From assembly GCA_034189135.1 (NCBI GenBank), contig JAXHVO010000014.1, positions 35,357-99,356 of the forward strand: a stretch of DNA of 64,000 bases, in the 5' to 3' direction. Origin of the DNA: Thermodesulfobacteriota bacterium (GTDB lineage: Bacteria; Desulfobacterota; Desulfobacteria; Desulfobacterales; JAUWMJ01). This document shows positions 1 through 9,038 of this stretch, one piece after another. Below the pieces are notes generated by a model. The model searched no databases. It worked only from the letters and a program-made list of their open reading frames with translations, and was not told where the DNA came from. Position numbers and translations under genes: made by a program. Numbering within the stretch: position 1 is the first letter of the stretch; every line of letters starts with the position of its first letter.

Positions 1-463
1 CGGTTTTCACTGCGCCTATTGTTTTCACTACCTCCATTCCACTAATGACTTTACCAAAAACAGAGTGCCGGTCATCTAAATGCGGAGTAGGATCAAGCGT
101 GATAAAAAACTGGCTCCCGTTGGTCCCCGGTCCTGCATTGGCCATGGAAAGCACCCCTTCGCTTTCATGGCGAAGGGACGGATGGAATTCGTCTTTGAAC
201 CGGTATCCCGGACCACCCATGCCGGTTCCAGTGGGACAGCCCCCTTGAATCATAAATCCTTGAATCACGCGGTGAAAGATTAAACCGTCATAAAAGTTCT
301 CCCCTCTTTCAGTCTCCTGTCTCCCCTCTGCAAGATTAATAAAATTCCATACTGTCTCTGGGCACTCCTTGGCGTAAAGCTCCGCTTCGAAAACCCCAAG
401 GCTGGTGTCAAAAACAGCCACCGGCCGGTCGATCTCCTCCGTATAATCTATTTTTTCAGTCAT
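1..463 (-). CDS. Peptidyl-prolyl cis-trans isomerase, cyclophilin type (3' end cut by window)
   Basis: The minus strand translates without interruption into a cyclophilin core that runs off the window edge, with about 154 residues visible. It catalyses cis-trans isomerisation of proline peptide bonds and assists protein folding. Visible family motifs are [13 protein letters not shown] (Phe/His/Arg of the active site), [23 protein letters not shown] and the H-x-VFGKV segment. No signal peptide is seen, so a cytoplasmic protein is likely. Two adjacent ATG codons (466 and 463) follow a GGAGG ribosome site; the second has the better spacing and is used here. Only the last residues of the fold are missing. 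The family call is secure. Confidence 0.93.
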   Translation of the reverse strand, partial: MTEKIDYTEEIDRPVAVFDTSLGVFEAELYAKECPETVWNFINLAEGRQETERGENFYDGLIFHRVIQGFMIQGGCPTGTGMGGPGYRFKDEFHPSLRHESEGVLSMANAGPGTNGSQFFITLDPTPHLDDRHSVFGKVISGMEVVKTIGAVKT

Positions 464-592
464 CATTCCTCCAGTTACATTTTCTGAAATATTTACCCAA
501 TATCCCCTGCATAAAATTTCCGTTTGGGCATGAGAAGATGATTGAGCGTTTAGTTGTTAAATCGTATTGATTAAATTTACTTTTTTAGCAAC

Positions 593-621
593 TGTATAGG
601 GAATTTCTCCTGACATGTCAA
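593..621 (-). promoter_or_regulatory. Putative sigma-70 promoter for the cyclophilin gene
   Basis: Read on the minus strand, TTGACA (621-616) and TATACA (598-593) are separated by exactly 17 bases. The site lies about 130 bases upstream of the cyclophilin start and points towards it. It is a sequence match only. Confidence 0.5.
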
Positions 622-700
622 TTTGATTGTTGAAAAAACCCTTTCCTTTACTTTTGGGTGTATCTCTGGATTAATATTTCGGTAAATATTCTATTTTGCA

Positions 701-748
701 TTGACATGATATAATAATTGAATTATCATATGAATAATTGTTCATATG
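701..748 (+). promoter_or_regulatory. Promoter and ArsR/SmtB-type operator of the metal-efflux operon
   Basis: TTGACA (701-706) and TATCAT (724-729) are 17 bases apart. A perfect 8-base inverted repeat, CATATGAA (727-734) and TTCATATG (741-748) with a 6-base spacer, overlaps the -10 box. ATATGAA...TTCATAT is the known operator form of SmtB/CadC-type repressors, and the repressor gene starts 12 bases downstream. Repression by promoter occlusion and release by metal is the straightforward inference. Confidence 0.8.
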
Positions 749-760
749 AAGAGGTGTTAA

Positions 761-1105
761 ATGGATATATGTGCTGTTAAATGCATTAACGAAAAAAAAG
801 TTAAACAAACTGTAAAAACCATGCCCCGACCGGAGGATATCGGGCAGATGGCGGATATATTTAAAGCGTTAAGTGATCCGAGCAGACTTAAAATCGTTCT
901 GACATTGTTAAGCCAGGAGCATTGTGTATGCGATATCGCCGCCATTTGCAACCAGACGGAATCCGCCATATCACACCAGCTTCGTATATTAAGGACATTG
1001 AAAATTGTAAAGAACCGTAGAGAGGGTAAAATTATATACTACTCTATTGAGGATGACCATGTGATCTCACTGATTCACATGAGTCTTAATCATGTCAAAC
1101 ATTAA
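761..1105 (+). CDS. ArsR/SmtB-family metal-sensing repressor, CadC-like
   Basis: This 114-residue winged-helix protein should repress its own operon until it binds a thiophilic or divalent metal. Helix-turn-helix residues lie around 60-82 (ESAISHQLRILR). It keeps both classical metal sites of CadC. The alpha3N site is Cys4, Cys8 and the CVC pair Cys55/Cys57; the alpha5 dimer-interface site is D98-x-H100 with H111-x-x-H114. The spacing matches CadC. Having both sites predicts Cd/Pb/Zn-type sensing rather than arsenic only, but the actual metal is unknown. It sits 18 bases before a metal permease gene and has a palindromic operator over its promoter, so autoregulation of a two- or three-gene unit is likely. 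Confidence 0.9.
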   Translation: MDICAVKCINEKKVKQTVKTMPRPEDIGQMADIFKALSDPSRLKIVLTLLSQEHCVCDIAAICNQTESAISHQLRILRTLKIVKNRREGKIIYYSIEDDHVISLIHMSLNHVKH

Positions 1106-1123
1106 AATTGAGGCGTTTCTGCC

Positions 1124-2194
1124 ATGTCGGTTATATACCAAATCTTAAAAGAATCTTGGCTGATTTATCTTGATGTGGCGATTTATATGCTGTTTGGTTT
1201 TTTTGTTGCAGGCATCCTGTATGTCTTTTTCAAAGCGGAAAAAATTAAACAATACCTTGGAACCAGCAAAATAAAACCTGTCATTTTATCCGCACTCTTT
1301 GGAATACCCATCCCTTTATGCTCTTGTGGGGTGGTACCAGTGGCCACAGCTCTTAAAAAGCAAGGGGCCAATAGCGGTGCCGCATTATCCTTTATGATTG
1401 CCACCCCTGAATCCGGCGTGGATTCCATAGCCGTATCCTGGGCCATGCTGGACCCGATCATGACAGTGATTCGACCCGTTGCCGGATTTATTACTGCGGT
1501 TTCCACGGGAATTGCCGAAAATATTTTTGGAGCCGATGATACCTCCAATAAGCAAGATATGATAAAAAAAACCGGTGCCTGCGACTGTGCCCAAGGCAGC
1601 TGTACAGTTATCCCGCGAGACGGTAAAACCCTGCCTGTAAGATTGATTAATGGAATTAAATATGGTTATGGGGAATTGTTGACTGATATTGCCAAGCCCT
1701 TTACCATCGGAATCTTCGTCGCCGGTCTGATTACCTTCTTGTTCCCGGACGATCTTACCCTCTGGGCCAATGATCACAATTTCTTATCCATGCTGGCCAT
1801 GCTGGCAGCAGGAATTCCCATGTATGTCTGTGCCACAGCATCCACACCCATTGCAGCCGCCCTGATACTGAAAGGCCTGAATCCCGGTGCAGCACTGGTG
1901 TTCTTGCTGGCCGGCCCTGCAACCAATGCGGCAACCATAAATATTATTAAAAATATATTCAGCACACGGGTCCTGGTGATATATTTATCAATGATTACCA
2001 TTTGCTCTCTTGCCACGGGCCTTTTTGTTGACTGGCTGTACGCCTTTTATGCCGTTGAAGCAAGTGCGGTTATCGGGCAGGCTGCCCAAATCTTTCCCCA
2101 ACATATCCAATTGATTGCTGCCGCCATATTGACGGTACTCATCGTTGTCAATGTGATCGCAAATTTCAACCAACGGGCTGTAACGGATGCCTGA
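1124..2194 (+). CDS. SO_0444/YraQ-family (DUF318) metal efflux permease
   Basis: A 356-residue polytopic membrane protein of the permease family that includes YraQ and the SO_0444-type Cu/Zn efflux transporters. The hallmark is the PLCSCGVVPVA motif around residues 65-75, followed by SFMIATPESGVDS; a second conserved block, PMYVCATASTPIAAALI, lies near residue 235. About eight to ten hydrophobic segments are visible. A cytoplasmic loop near 150-160 carries Cys residues (GACDCAQGSC) that could bind metal. It lies 18 bases behind an ArsR/CadC-type repressor and shares its promoter, so metal export is the most economical role. The substrate ion cannot be read from the sequence. Confidence 0.85.
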   Translation: MSVIYQILKESWLIYLDVAIYMLFGFFVAGILYVFFKAEKIKQYLGTSKIKPVILSALFGIPIPLCSCGVVPVATALKKQGANSGAALSFMIATPESGVDSIAVSWAMLDPIMTVIRPVAGFITAVSTGIAENIFGADDTSNKQDMIKKTGACDCAQGSCTVIPRDGKTLPVRLINGIKYGYGELLTDIAKPFTIGIFVAGLITFLFPDDLTLWANDHNFLSMLAMLAAGIPMYVCATASTPIAAALILKGLNPGAALVFLLAGPATNAATINIIKNIFSTRVLVIYLSMITICSLATGLFVDWLYAFYAVEASAVIGQAAQIFPQHIQLIAAAILTVLIVVNVIANFNQRAVTDA

Positions 2195-2320
2195 GCCTGG
2201 CGGAGGTCAGCCCTTTCTCATCCACCTCCCCTTTATTATCTGAAGTTCTGTATTATATTTTTTAAATACGCGATTCATATTGAAGCAATGCGAAAACAAT
2301 AAAAGGACCAAACCCCCGAA

Positions 2321-3679
2321 TTGAATACCATATCAACAGCGCCATCTCGCTCACCGTTTTCCATCCCCAACATCCGGTTGTTTATTGCCTTTAAGGTTTT
2401 GTTCAATTCAAGATTCTACTATCCGGTCTTTACCATTCTGTTCCTTGATTTCGGCCTGACTGTGGCGCAGTTTTCCATCCTCAACGCCGTCTGGGCAGCC
2501 ACCATTGTCCTTACCGAAGTTCCCTCAGGTGCTCTGGCTGATATTATCGGAAGGAAACGACTCCTTGTCTTTGCAGCATTCATTATGATTGTAGAAATCG
2601 GTATCATCAGTTTTATACCAAAAGCAGATCCTTTGGTTATTTTCATGGTTTTCCTGGTCAACCGGGTGTTAAGCGGCTTGGCAGAAGCGGCTGCCAGCGG
2701 TGCGGATGAAGCCATCGCCTATGATTCCCTGGCCTCTCAAGGAAACCCTGATCAGTGGGGCAGAGTTCTGGAAGTTTTAATACGATTTCAATCCATCGGG
2801 TTTATTGTTGCCATGAGCGTAGGTGCAGCTATTTATGATCCGGTCCTGCTGGAAAAGATTTGCCGGTTTTTCGGCCTTGCGGTAAAGCTGTCTCAGGAAA
2901 CCACCATGCGATTTCCTTTATACCTTACATTTTTCCTGGCAGTTCTTGCATTTATCACTACCCTCAAAATGGAAGAACCGGCTTGTGAATCTTCTTCATC
3001 CGATTGCGGAACAAAGCAAATCAGCCAGGCCTTTGGTTTAACCCTAAAAGCAGGTTTCTGGATTTTAAAAACCCCCTTTGCCCTGTCTGTCATCCTTTTT
3101 GGAATGCTGTTTGACGGCATTATCAGAATGACGGTCACGCTGTCCAGCCAATACTACAGGATGATCGAACTGCCGGAATCCACTTTCGGTATTATTGGAT
3201 CGCTGGTCGCCATGCTGGGGCTGGTAATTCCTAAAATGGCGAAAAAAATCGCAGAAAACCGTTCCCCGTCATTTTCCCTGTGGATCACAGCCGGATTAAC
3301 CATCGCAGGTCTTTCAACAATGAGCTTTTTCTGGCCCTATGCCGGTTTGTTACCCGCTTTGGTCACTTTCGGTTCGATGTATTTCACCGGTTTTTTTGTA
3401 AGCTTTTATATTAACCAGATCACATCATCCGATCAAAGGGCGACGGTCTTGAGTTTTAAAGGGCTGTCCTACAATATTTCTTATGGGGTATTGGGTATTT
3501 TTTATGCCCTGCTGTTAAAAATCAAAAAGCAAGGTATTGATTCAGCACAAGTTGAAAATATAGTTTTTAAGGATACGTTTTCCTGGTTTCCCATTGCCTT
3601 TTCGGTCTGGTTTTTCATTTTGATAACCATCTATTTTTTGTGGTTCAATAGACCCTCATCACTGCCCAAGGAAGAATAA
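2321..3679 (+). CDS. Major facilitator superfamily transporter
   Basis: A 452-residue protein with about twelve hydrophobic segments. The MFS loop motif ADIIGRKRLL lies between helices 2 and 3, and a long central loop near residue 220 carries several Ser/Cys. A TTG start at 2321 is chosen because the frame needs it to keep the first transmembrane segment; AAAAGGA lies 13 bases upstream. It follows the metal permease by 126 bases on the same strand and may belong to the same metal-responsive unit. The substrate is unknown. An AAAGAAGAA-rich end and no signal peptide fit a plain inner-membrane carrier. Confidence 0.8.
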   Translation: MNTISTAPSRSPFSIPNIRLFIAFKVLFNSRFYYPVFTILFLDFGLTVAQFSILNAVWAATIVLTEVPSGALADIIGRKRLLVFAAFIMIVEIGIISFIPKADPLVIFMVFLVNRVLSGLAEAAASGADEAIAYDSLASQGNPDQWGRVLEVLIRFQSIGFIVAMSVGAAIYDPVLLEKICRFFGLAVKLSQETTMRFPLYLTFFLAVLAFITTLKMEEPACESSSSDCGTKQISQAFGLTLKAGFWILKTPFALSVILFGMLFDGIIRMTVTLSSQYYRMIELPESTFGIIGSLVAMLGLVIPKMAKKIAENRSPSFSLWITAGLTIAGLSTMSFFWPYAGLLPALVTFGSMYFTGFFVSFYINQITSSDQRATVLSFKGLSYNISYGVLGIFYALLLKIKKQGIDSAQVENIVFKDTFSWFPIAFSVWFFILITIYFLWFNRPSSLPKEE

Positions 3680-3798
3680 AACCGGTGCGGATTGGTAAAT
3701 TCAAGTTGGCAAAAAAGCCCATCAATTTAACTCAAGGCATTTAAGATCGGTTGGAGACAAGAGAAGAAATACTCAAACATTCTCAGTGAAATTTTTAA

Positions 3799-4965
3799 TT
3801 ACCCGACTAAAGCCGACAGAAAGACCTGTTTCATGTCTTTTTCTTTCATAGGTATTGGATTGGTCGAAGCGGTGGGGTCATTTACTGCTTTTTGGGCTAT
3901 TTCATCTACACGCGAGTCATTGATCCCCAGTTTACTTAAATTGGAAGCCATATTAAATTCTTTACGCAGGTTGAGTATCAGTTTGACAATCGCCTCAAAG
4001 GAAGGCTTTGGAAGATTCAAATAAGCGGCAAGCAGGGTCATTTTAGCTTCGATTGCGGATCGGTTGAACTGCAACACATATGGCATTAAGATCGCGTTCA
4101 ACAATCCATGATGAACATCGTAAATAGCCCCAAGAGGATGCGCCAAAGAATGCATCGCTCCCAGGCCTTTCTGAAATGCGGTCGCCCCCATACTGGCTGC
4201 CACCAGCATGTGACTGCGGGCTTCCAGGTTTTTTCCATCCCTGACAGCCACCGGGAGCCATTTGGTGATCAAGCGGATTCCTTCCACTGCGATTCCATCT
4301 GCCATGGGATGATATCCAGGCGCGCAATAGGCTTCCAAACAATGTGACAGCGCATCCATTCCGGTTGCAGCGGTGAGATCGTTTGGAAGACCAAGGGTCA
4401 ATGCCGGATCAGAAATGACAACTGTCGGCAGCATTTTGGGGTGGAAGATAATTTTTTTTAAATGGGTTTCTTCCTGTACAATTACCGAAGCGCGTCCGAC
4501 TTCCGAACCGGTCCCGGCGGTGGTAGGAACCGCAATAATCGGTGCGATCCCGTTGGGATCGGCTTTGCTCCAGTTATCACCGATATCTTCAAAATCCCAT
4601 AATGGCTGCTTTTGACCGGAAACCAGAGCGATCGCTTTGGCGACGTCCAGGGCGCTTCCGCCACCAAACGCGACGACCCCGTCATACCCGTTTTCGCGGT
4701 ATGCTTTTAGTCCGTCTTCCACATTTTTCCCGGTAGGATTGGGCTTAATATCAAAAAAGATGCCCGTTGAGATTCCTTTTTTACCTGTCGCCTGCAAAAC
4801 AGATTCAACCATTGGAAGTTTGGCGATTCCAGGATCAGTGATTAATAATGGTTTTTTAATCTGAAATTCTTTACAAACAGACGCCAGTTCACTAATCCTT
4901 CCTGCTCCGAATCGTATCGAAGTCGGATAGTTCCAGTTGGTAATTATTTTCTCAAAATCAGACAT
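3799..4965 (-). CDS. Iron-containing alcohol dehydrogenase (group III)
   Basis: A 388-residue NAD(P)-dependent dehydrogenase that interconverts primary alcohols and aldehydes in the cytoplasm. The nucleotide-binding motif GGGSALDVAK lies near residue 100 and PTTAGTGSE near 145. Metal ligands are the Asp and His of TGMDALSHCLEAY and the two His of GAMHSLAHPLGAIYDVHHG. Length is normal for the family. The start has AAGGAA 8 bases upstream. It is the last gene of a minus-strand block with an aldehyde:ferredoxin oxidoreductase and a polyamine-type ABC transporter, so it probably handles an aldehyde or alcohol made from the imported compound. A 394-base gap with a large palindrome separates it from the oxidoreductase gene. 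Confidence 0.92.
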   Translation of the reverse strand: MSDFEKIITNWNYPTSIRFGAGRISELASVCKEFQIKKPLLITDPGIAKLPMVESVLQATGKKGISTGIFFDIKPNPTGKNVEDGLKAYRENGYDGVVAFGGGSALDVAKAIALVSGQKQPLWDFEDIGDNWSKADPNGIAPIIAVPTTAGTGSEVGRASVIVQEETHLKKIIFHPKMLPTVVISDPALTLGLPNDLTAATGMDALSHCLEAYCAPGYHPMADGIAVEGIRLITKWLPVAVRDGKNLEARSHMLVAASMGATAFQKGLGAMHSLAHPLGAIYDVHHGLLNAILMPYVLQFNRSAIEAKMTLLAAYLNLPKPSFEAIVKLILNLRKEFNMASNLSKLGINDSRVDEIAQKAVNDPTASTNPIPMKEKDMKQVFLSALVG

Positions 4966-5070
4966 ATGATTTCCTTGAAATTATGGTTGTTAATTCAACA
5001 ACTCAAGTTTTACACCTCTATTTGGCAAAAGATTATGCCCTGATGGCGCGTAAGATATAAAATCGAATAT

Positions 5071-5269
5071 GAATCGAAACGGTTATATTATTTTCTGTAA
5101 GGTGATATGTGGGTCATTTCTACACTTTGTCGCTGTGTCCTGATATTTGGGATAGATGTACAAATTTTTATCATTTAGCAACTCATGCACTTTATCCCAA
5201 ATATCAGGACACGCTGCCAATCGATTATATTCATATCACCTGGAAGAAAATGATATAATCGTTTCGGTT
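5071..5269. repeat. Nested 200-bp palindromic element between the AOR and alcohol dehydrogenase genes
   Basis: The outer arms 5071-5109 and 5231-5269 are inverted copies that match at about 33 of 39 bases. The inner arms are a perfect 20-base inverted repeat, GTGTCCTGATATTTGGGATA at 5135-5154 and its complement at 5192-5211, around a loop of 37 bases. The layout looks like a miniature inverted-repeat element or a very long RNA hairpin between two co-directional genes. No open reading frame lies inside. The rest of the 4966-5359 gap holds nothing recognisable. Confidence 0.75.
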
Positions 5270-5359
5270 CACGCTTTCCACACGAATCAACTCATAAAAT
5301 ATTGGGGCTTCGCTGTAAATATGTAATGCGACACTTGAGTGAATAGTTAGAAACTGATT

Positions 5360-7219
5360 TTACACTCCAAGTTCTCGCAGGATTTTTTCATTCGGTCGGC
5401 CACGTTCATCCCAGTTCCAAAGGCGATAATAATGCTTTCGCGCGGCCTCAAAATCGGCTCTGTTGATCTTCAATCCGTTGGTCGGACCCGCGGGTGTTTC
5501 TTCTTCCAAATACGGTAGAAACGCCTCATCAGTCCCGCCAAAGTCAATAAATAGCTTTTTTTGCAATTGAACGGCTGATTCTCCCAGTTTCATCAATTCG
5601 TTAAAATCGTAATCAAAGCCGGTTGCACCATTGATCAGCGAAACTATTTCACCAAATGTCAGGATATTACCCGGACCATAGATGAACATACAGACACTCA
5701 ACGCATCCATGGCCGAATAGTAGATTTGCGTCATGCGTGCGATTTCGACTTTGTTCTTATCTAAGTCAAAAGGACCGGAACGGATATCCAAACCAAATTC
5801 CTTTAAAGAATCCGTACTTGCCGCGATCCAGTCATGTTCCAGTTTCATGTGATCTCCAGGGTTCGGACCGTGGTGATATCCGAAACCGATTCCGGGTTTT
5901 GTTTTAGGCAAATGTGCCGGCGTCCCCATGCCTTGGAAAAATCTGAGGTAAGGTCGGGTCTGTTTCCCCAATTTACGCCAGGCGACTTCAACTCCCCGGG
6001 CCATGATATCGGCCAGTTCTCCCTCACGCTTAGCCATGGCTTCAATCAGGGCATATGCTTTTTGCGATTCTCCAAATCGAATGGAAAAATTGAAACGGTC
6101 CTCTTGTAACGCGCCATTTTCGTAACAATCCATCAGAAATGCGATCTGATTCCCCACTGTGATTGTATCCATCCCCATTCGATTACACAGTTCACATAGC
6201 TTTAGCCCCTCAGATAAAGAGGTAATCCCCAAATTCGGTCCCAGCAAGGCCATGCTCTCATATTCAGCCAGTGCGGTGTATTCGCTATTTGCTTTTAATT
6301 GTTTTTTGCAAGCCACATAGCACCCTTTACACGGAGTGCTTTTTCCAACAAATTTTTCATTAATATTCGAGTGTGCTATTTCCTGTCGGGCATTTTGATC
6401 CTCAATATAGGATTGATTAAAATTTTTGACCGGGATATTCCCCGCATTCTGATTCAGTGCCAATAGCCCGAATGTTCCGTATTGCCTGAGTACTCCCAGG
6501 AATCCAGTAGGATTACTCTCAAATGCCTGCCTGAACCTTTGGGCACCGATTCTATTCACCTCCTTGACCTGATCCGGATTTTTAAATACCGGTTTTTGAT
6601 TGCCTCCGATGCAGATCGCTTTAACTTTTTTGGCTCCCAAAACTGCTCCAAGTCCCCCTCTACCCGCGTAATGCTCCGGTTCGAACATGATATTCGCAGT
6701 TGTCACTTGGTTTTCGCCGGCCGGTCCGATAGTGGCTATGCTGTGTTTTTTGTCTACCTTTTTGGAAATCTGTTGATAAGTGGTGACACGATCTTTTCCC
6801 CACCATTTAGCGGCATCTTGGAAAGAGACAATTTCGTTATCAATATTCAACCAGGTGGGATTGTCGGCTTTTCCTGTGATGACAAGGGCATCGAATCCGG
6901 CACGCTTCATACAGGGTCCGAATTCACCGCCTGCCTGCGATGTAAAGATCCCAGGTGTTTCTGCAGAAAGCGATAAAACATTAACCCGTGTGGCGCCGCA
7001 TACTCCTCCCCCTGCAAGCGGGCCGGTGGCAAATATTATGGAATTTTGTGCAGAAAAAGGAGTCAGGTTGGTTTGATTTTTTGTCTGTTCTTCAAATAAC
7101 CGGGCAGCTAAAAATGACCCACCCAGATATTTTTTATAATACGCTTCATCCCTGGTTAGAATTTCGCTCTTCTTTTCGGAAAGATTCACCAAAAGGATCT
7201 TCCCCATAAAACCATTCAT
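5360..7219 (-). CDS. Aldehyde:ferredoxin oxidoreductase, tungstopterin family
   Basis: A 619-residue enzyme of the AOR family, which oxidises aldehydes to carboxylic acids with ferredoxin as acceptor and carries a tungsten-bispterin and one [4Fe-4S] cluster. The N-terminal domain has YLGGSFLAARL and the pterin-binding stretch HYAGRGGLGAVLGAKK near residue 184. The cluster ligands are Cys297, Cys300 and Cys304 (CKGCYVAC), with Cys510 (ALSVCMFI) as the fourth. Length is typical. It follows the PotC-like permease gene by 101 bases on the same strand and precedes an iron alcohol dehydrogenase. Molybdopterin genes (moaE, mobA, moaB) lie elsewhere in the window. The specific aldehyde is unknown. 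Confidence 0.93.
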   Translation of the reverse strand: MNGFMGKILLVNLSEKKSEILTRDEAYYKKYLGGSFLAARLFEEQTKNQTNLTPFSAQNSIIFATGPLAGGGVCGATRVNVLSLSAETPGIFTSQAGGEFGPCMKRAGFDALVITGKADNPTWLNIDNEIVSFQDAAKWWGKDRVTTYQQISKKVDKKHSIATIGPAGENQVTTANIMFEPEHYAGRGGLGAVLGAKKVKAICIGGNQKPVFKNPDQVKEVNRIGAQRFRQAFESNPTGFLGVLRQYGTFGLLALNQNAGNIPVKNFNQSYIEDQNARQEIAHSNINEKFVGKSTPCKGCYVACKKQLKANSEYTALAEYESMALLGPNLGITSLSEGLKLCELCNRMGMDTITVGNQIAFLMDCYENGALQEDRFNFSIRFGESQKAYALIEAMAKREGELADIMARGVEVAWRKLGKQTRPYLRFFQGMGTPAHLPKTKPGIGFGYHHGPNPGDHMKLEHDWIAASTDSLKEFGLDIRSGPFDLDKNKVEIARMTQIYYSAMDALSVCMFIYGPGNILTFGEIVSLINGATGFDYDFNELMKLGESAVQLQKKLFIDFGGTDEAFLPYLEEETPAGPTNGLKINRADFEAARKHYYRLWNWDERGRPNEKILRELGV

Positions 7220-7320
7220 GGCACTACTCCAAAAATAAACTAAGAAAATGAATCAACTGAATAGACTTCCCTGCAAAACATTACTTTTTAGACATCTCCA
7301 ATATTTAGACTGAAAATGGT

Positions 7321-8181
7321 TTACAACTCTTTTCCCGGTTTACTGAAGGTCAAATTTATCAATGCCAATATAGAGGTTCCCACAATCAAGAGAAATGAGA
7401 TCGCATTGATTACCGGAGTACTGCCGTCCCGCAATTGCAAATAAAGATTGATGGGCAGGGTTGGCTCTGATCCCACTAAAAACAGGGTGGTATTGAAGTT
7501 TTCAAAGCTCATCAAAAACGCCACTGCTCCGGAACTGATCAAAGCAGGCTTTAAGAATTTTAGGGTGATATGCCAAATAACTTCAAAGCGGTTGGCCCCT
7601 AGATTATAGGCCGCTTCTTCCAATGTTCGGTCAAATTTTTTCAATCGAGCGGATACCACCAGGGATACAAATGTGGAAATAAAGGCAAATTGACCCATGA
7701 CCACCAGCCAAAATCCAGGTCTTAACATCTCAATATCCAGACCAAATGTATCCTCAAAATAGATACCCAAACTGTTAACTGAACTTAAAATCGATATCCC
7801 TAAAATAACGCCGGGGATGACCAGGGGTGCCAGCATTAAAAAATACAGCAGGTTTTTGAAACGAAAATCTTCCTGTTCAAAAAGAAAGGCAGCGCATGTC
7901 CCAACCACTAATGACAGGAGGCTGACAAAAAAAGCTGTTTGTACACTGATCCAGATACTCCTGAGATTAATCTGATCGTTAAAAATCCCAACCCGATCGG
8001 CCTGGTTTGCGGTAAACCATTCAAGGGTAAATCCATTCCATGGCAAAGATGGAAATTGCGAATCATTAAAAGCCAGCACACAGGTGACAACCAATGGGGC
8101 AAATAAAAAGGTAAAATAAAACAGAATATATAATTTAAATCCCCAAGCATAGGTTTGGGATTGAGGTAAAGATCGTATCAT
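7321..8181 (-). CDS. ABC transporter inner-membrane permease, PotC-like
   Basis: A 286-residue permease of the spermidine/putrescine (PotC/YdcV) type with six hydrophobic segments. The ATPase-docking EAA motif is EEAAYNLGANRFEVIWHITL near residue 190. Its start overlaps the stop of the upstream PotB-like gene by 4 bases (ATGA), which indicates coupled translation. With the neighbouring ATPase, PotB-like permease and periplasmic binding protein it forms a complete importer. PotC is the nearest family, but related systems take up other amines or opines, so the substrate stays open. Confidence 0.88.
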   Translation of the reverse strand: MIRSLPQSQTYAWGFKLYILFYFTFLFAPLVVTCVLAFNDSQFPSLPWNGFTLEWFTANQADRVGIFNDQINLRSIWISVQTAFFVSLLSLVVGTCAAFLFEQEDFRFKNLLYFLMLAPLVIPGVILGISILSSVNSLGIYFEDTFGLDIEMLRPGFWLVVMGQFAFISTFVSLVVSARLKKFDRTLEEAAYNLGANRFEVIWHITLKFLKPALISSGAVAFLMSFENFNTTLFLVGSEPTLPINLYLQLRDGSTPVINAISFLLIVGTSILALINLTFSKPGKEL

Positions 8182-9035
8182 TGTGCGACCCTGCTGAGTT
8201 TTTGGCCGCTAACTCTTAAAGCCAGCCAGATAATCAAGGACGATAATGCCAGCAATAAAAAGCCAAATGCAGCACCCTGGTTCCAGTTTAAGCTGGCAAT
8301 AAACTGATTGTAGATTTGTTCGGTAAACCACAGAGCGTTTTTTCCTCCCATTAAATTGGGTGTCAGATAATTACCCAAGGTTAACATAAACACAACAATG
8401 GAACCGGAAACAATTCCCGGGACAGAATGTGGAATAACAATTTTAAACAGAATGGACCACATATTGGCCCCTAAATCATAAGCCGCCTCGATCAAACTGT
8501 TGTCCAGACTTTCCATCACAGACAACAGCGGAACCACCATAAATAACATGGTGGTGTATACCAATCCCATAATCATGGTTGCATCGTTATATAGCATTTC
8601 AATGGGTTGATCTAAAATCCCCAGTTTCAACAAAAAATGATTGATGACCCCACTTTCTCTTAACAGACTCATCCAACCGTAAATTCTCACAATCTCGCTC
8701 ACCCAAAAAGGCAGCAGGAGTAAAATGGTTAAAAATCCTTTATAACGGAAAGAAGCCACTTTAGTAATATAAAATGCAACCGGAAAGGAAATCACAAATG
8801 TTAAAAAAGTGGTGATAATGGAATAAATGGCGGTACGGACAAATGTCTTCCAATAGATCGGTTCAAAAAAGAACTCTTTATAATTATACAACCCCCAGGT
8901 CATCTCGCCATAGTCGTCTTCCGTGCGAAAAGAATTAATCAATAAATCCAAATGGGGAAGTACAATCAACAAGAATAACCATAATAAAACCGGACTTAAA
9001 AAAAAGAAAAATGCCCATCGTGTGTTTGATCGCAT
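8178..9035 (-). CDS. ABC transporter inner-membrane permease, PotB-like
   Basis: A 285-residue permease with six transmembrane segments, of the PotB/YdcU type. The EAA loop reads IEAAYDLGANMWSILFKIVI near residue 180. It starts 3 bases after the ATPase stop codon and overlaps the PotC-like gene by 4 bases. There is no clear ribosome site of its own, so translation is probably coupled. It forms the membrane channel together with the PotC-like protein. Confidence 0.88.
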   Translation of the reverse strand: MRSNTRWAFFFFLSPVLLWLFLLIVLPHLDLLINSFRTEDDYGEMTWGLYNYKEFFFEPIYWKTFVRTAIYSIITTFLTFVISFPVAFYITKVASFRYKGFLTILLLLPFWVSEIVRIYGWMSLLRESGVINHFLLKLGILDQPIEMLYNDATMIMGLVYTTMLFMVVPLLSVMESLDNSLIEAAYDLGANMWSILFKIVIPHSVPGIVSGSIVVFMLTLGNYLTPNLMGGKNALWFTEQIYNQFIASLNWNQGAAFGFLLLALSSLIIWLALRVSGQKLSRVAQ

Positions 9036-9038
9036 AAG

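Noticed and set aside
7220..7320. Separate promoter in front of the aldehyde oxidoreductase gene
   Set aside because: No acceptable -35/-10 pair was found in these 101 bases, so read-through from the pot-like genes is the simpler view.
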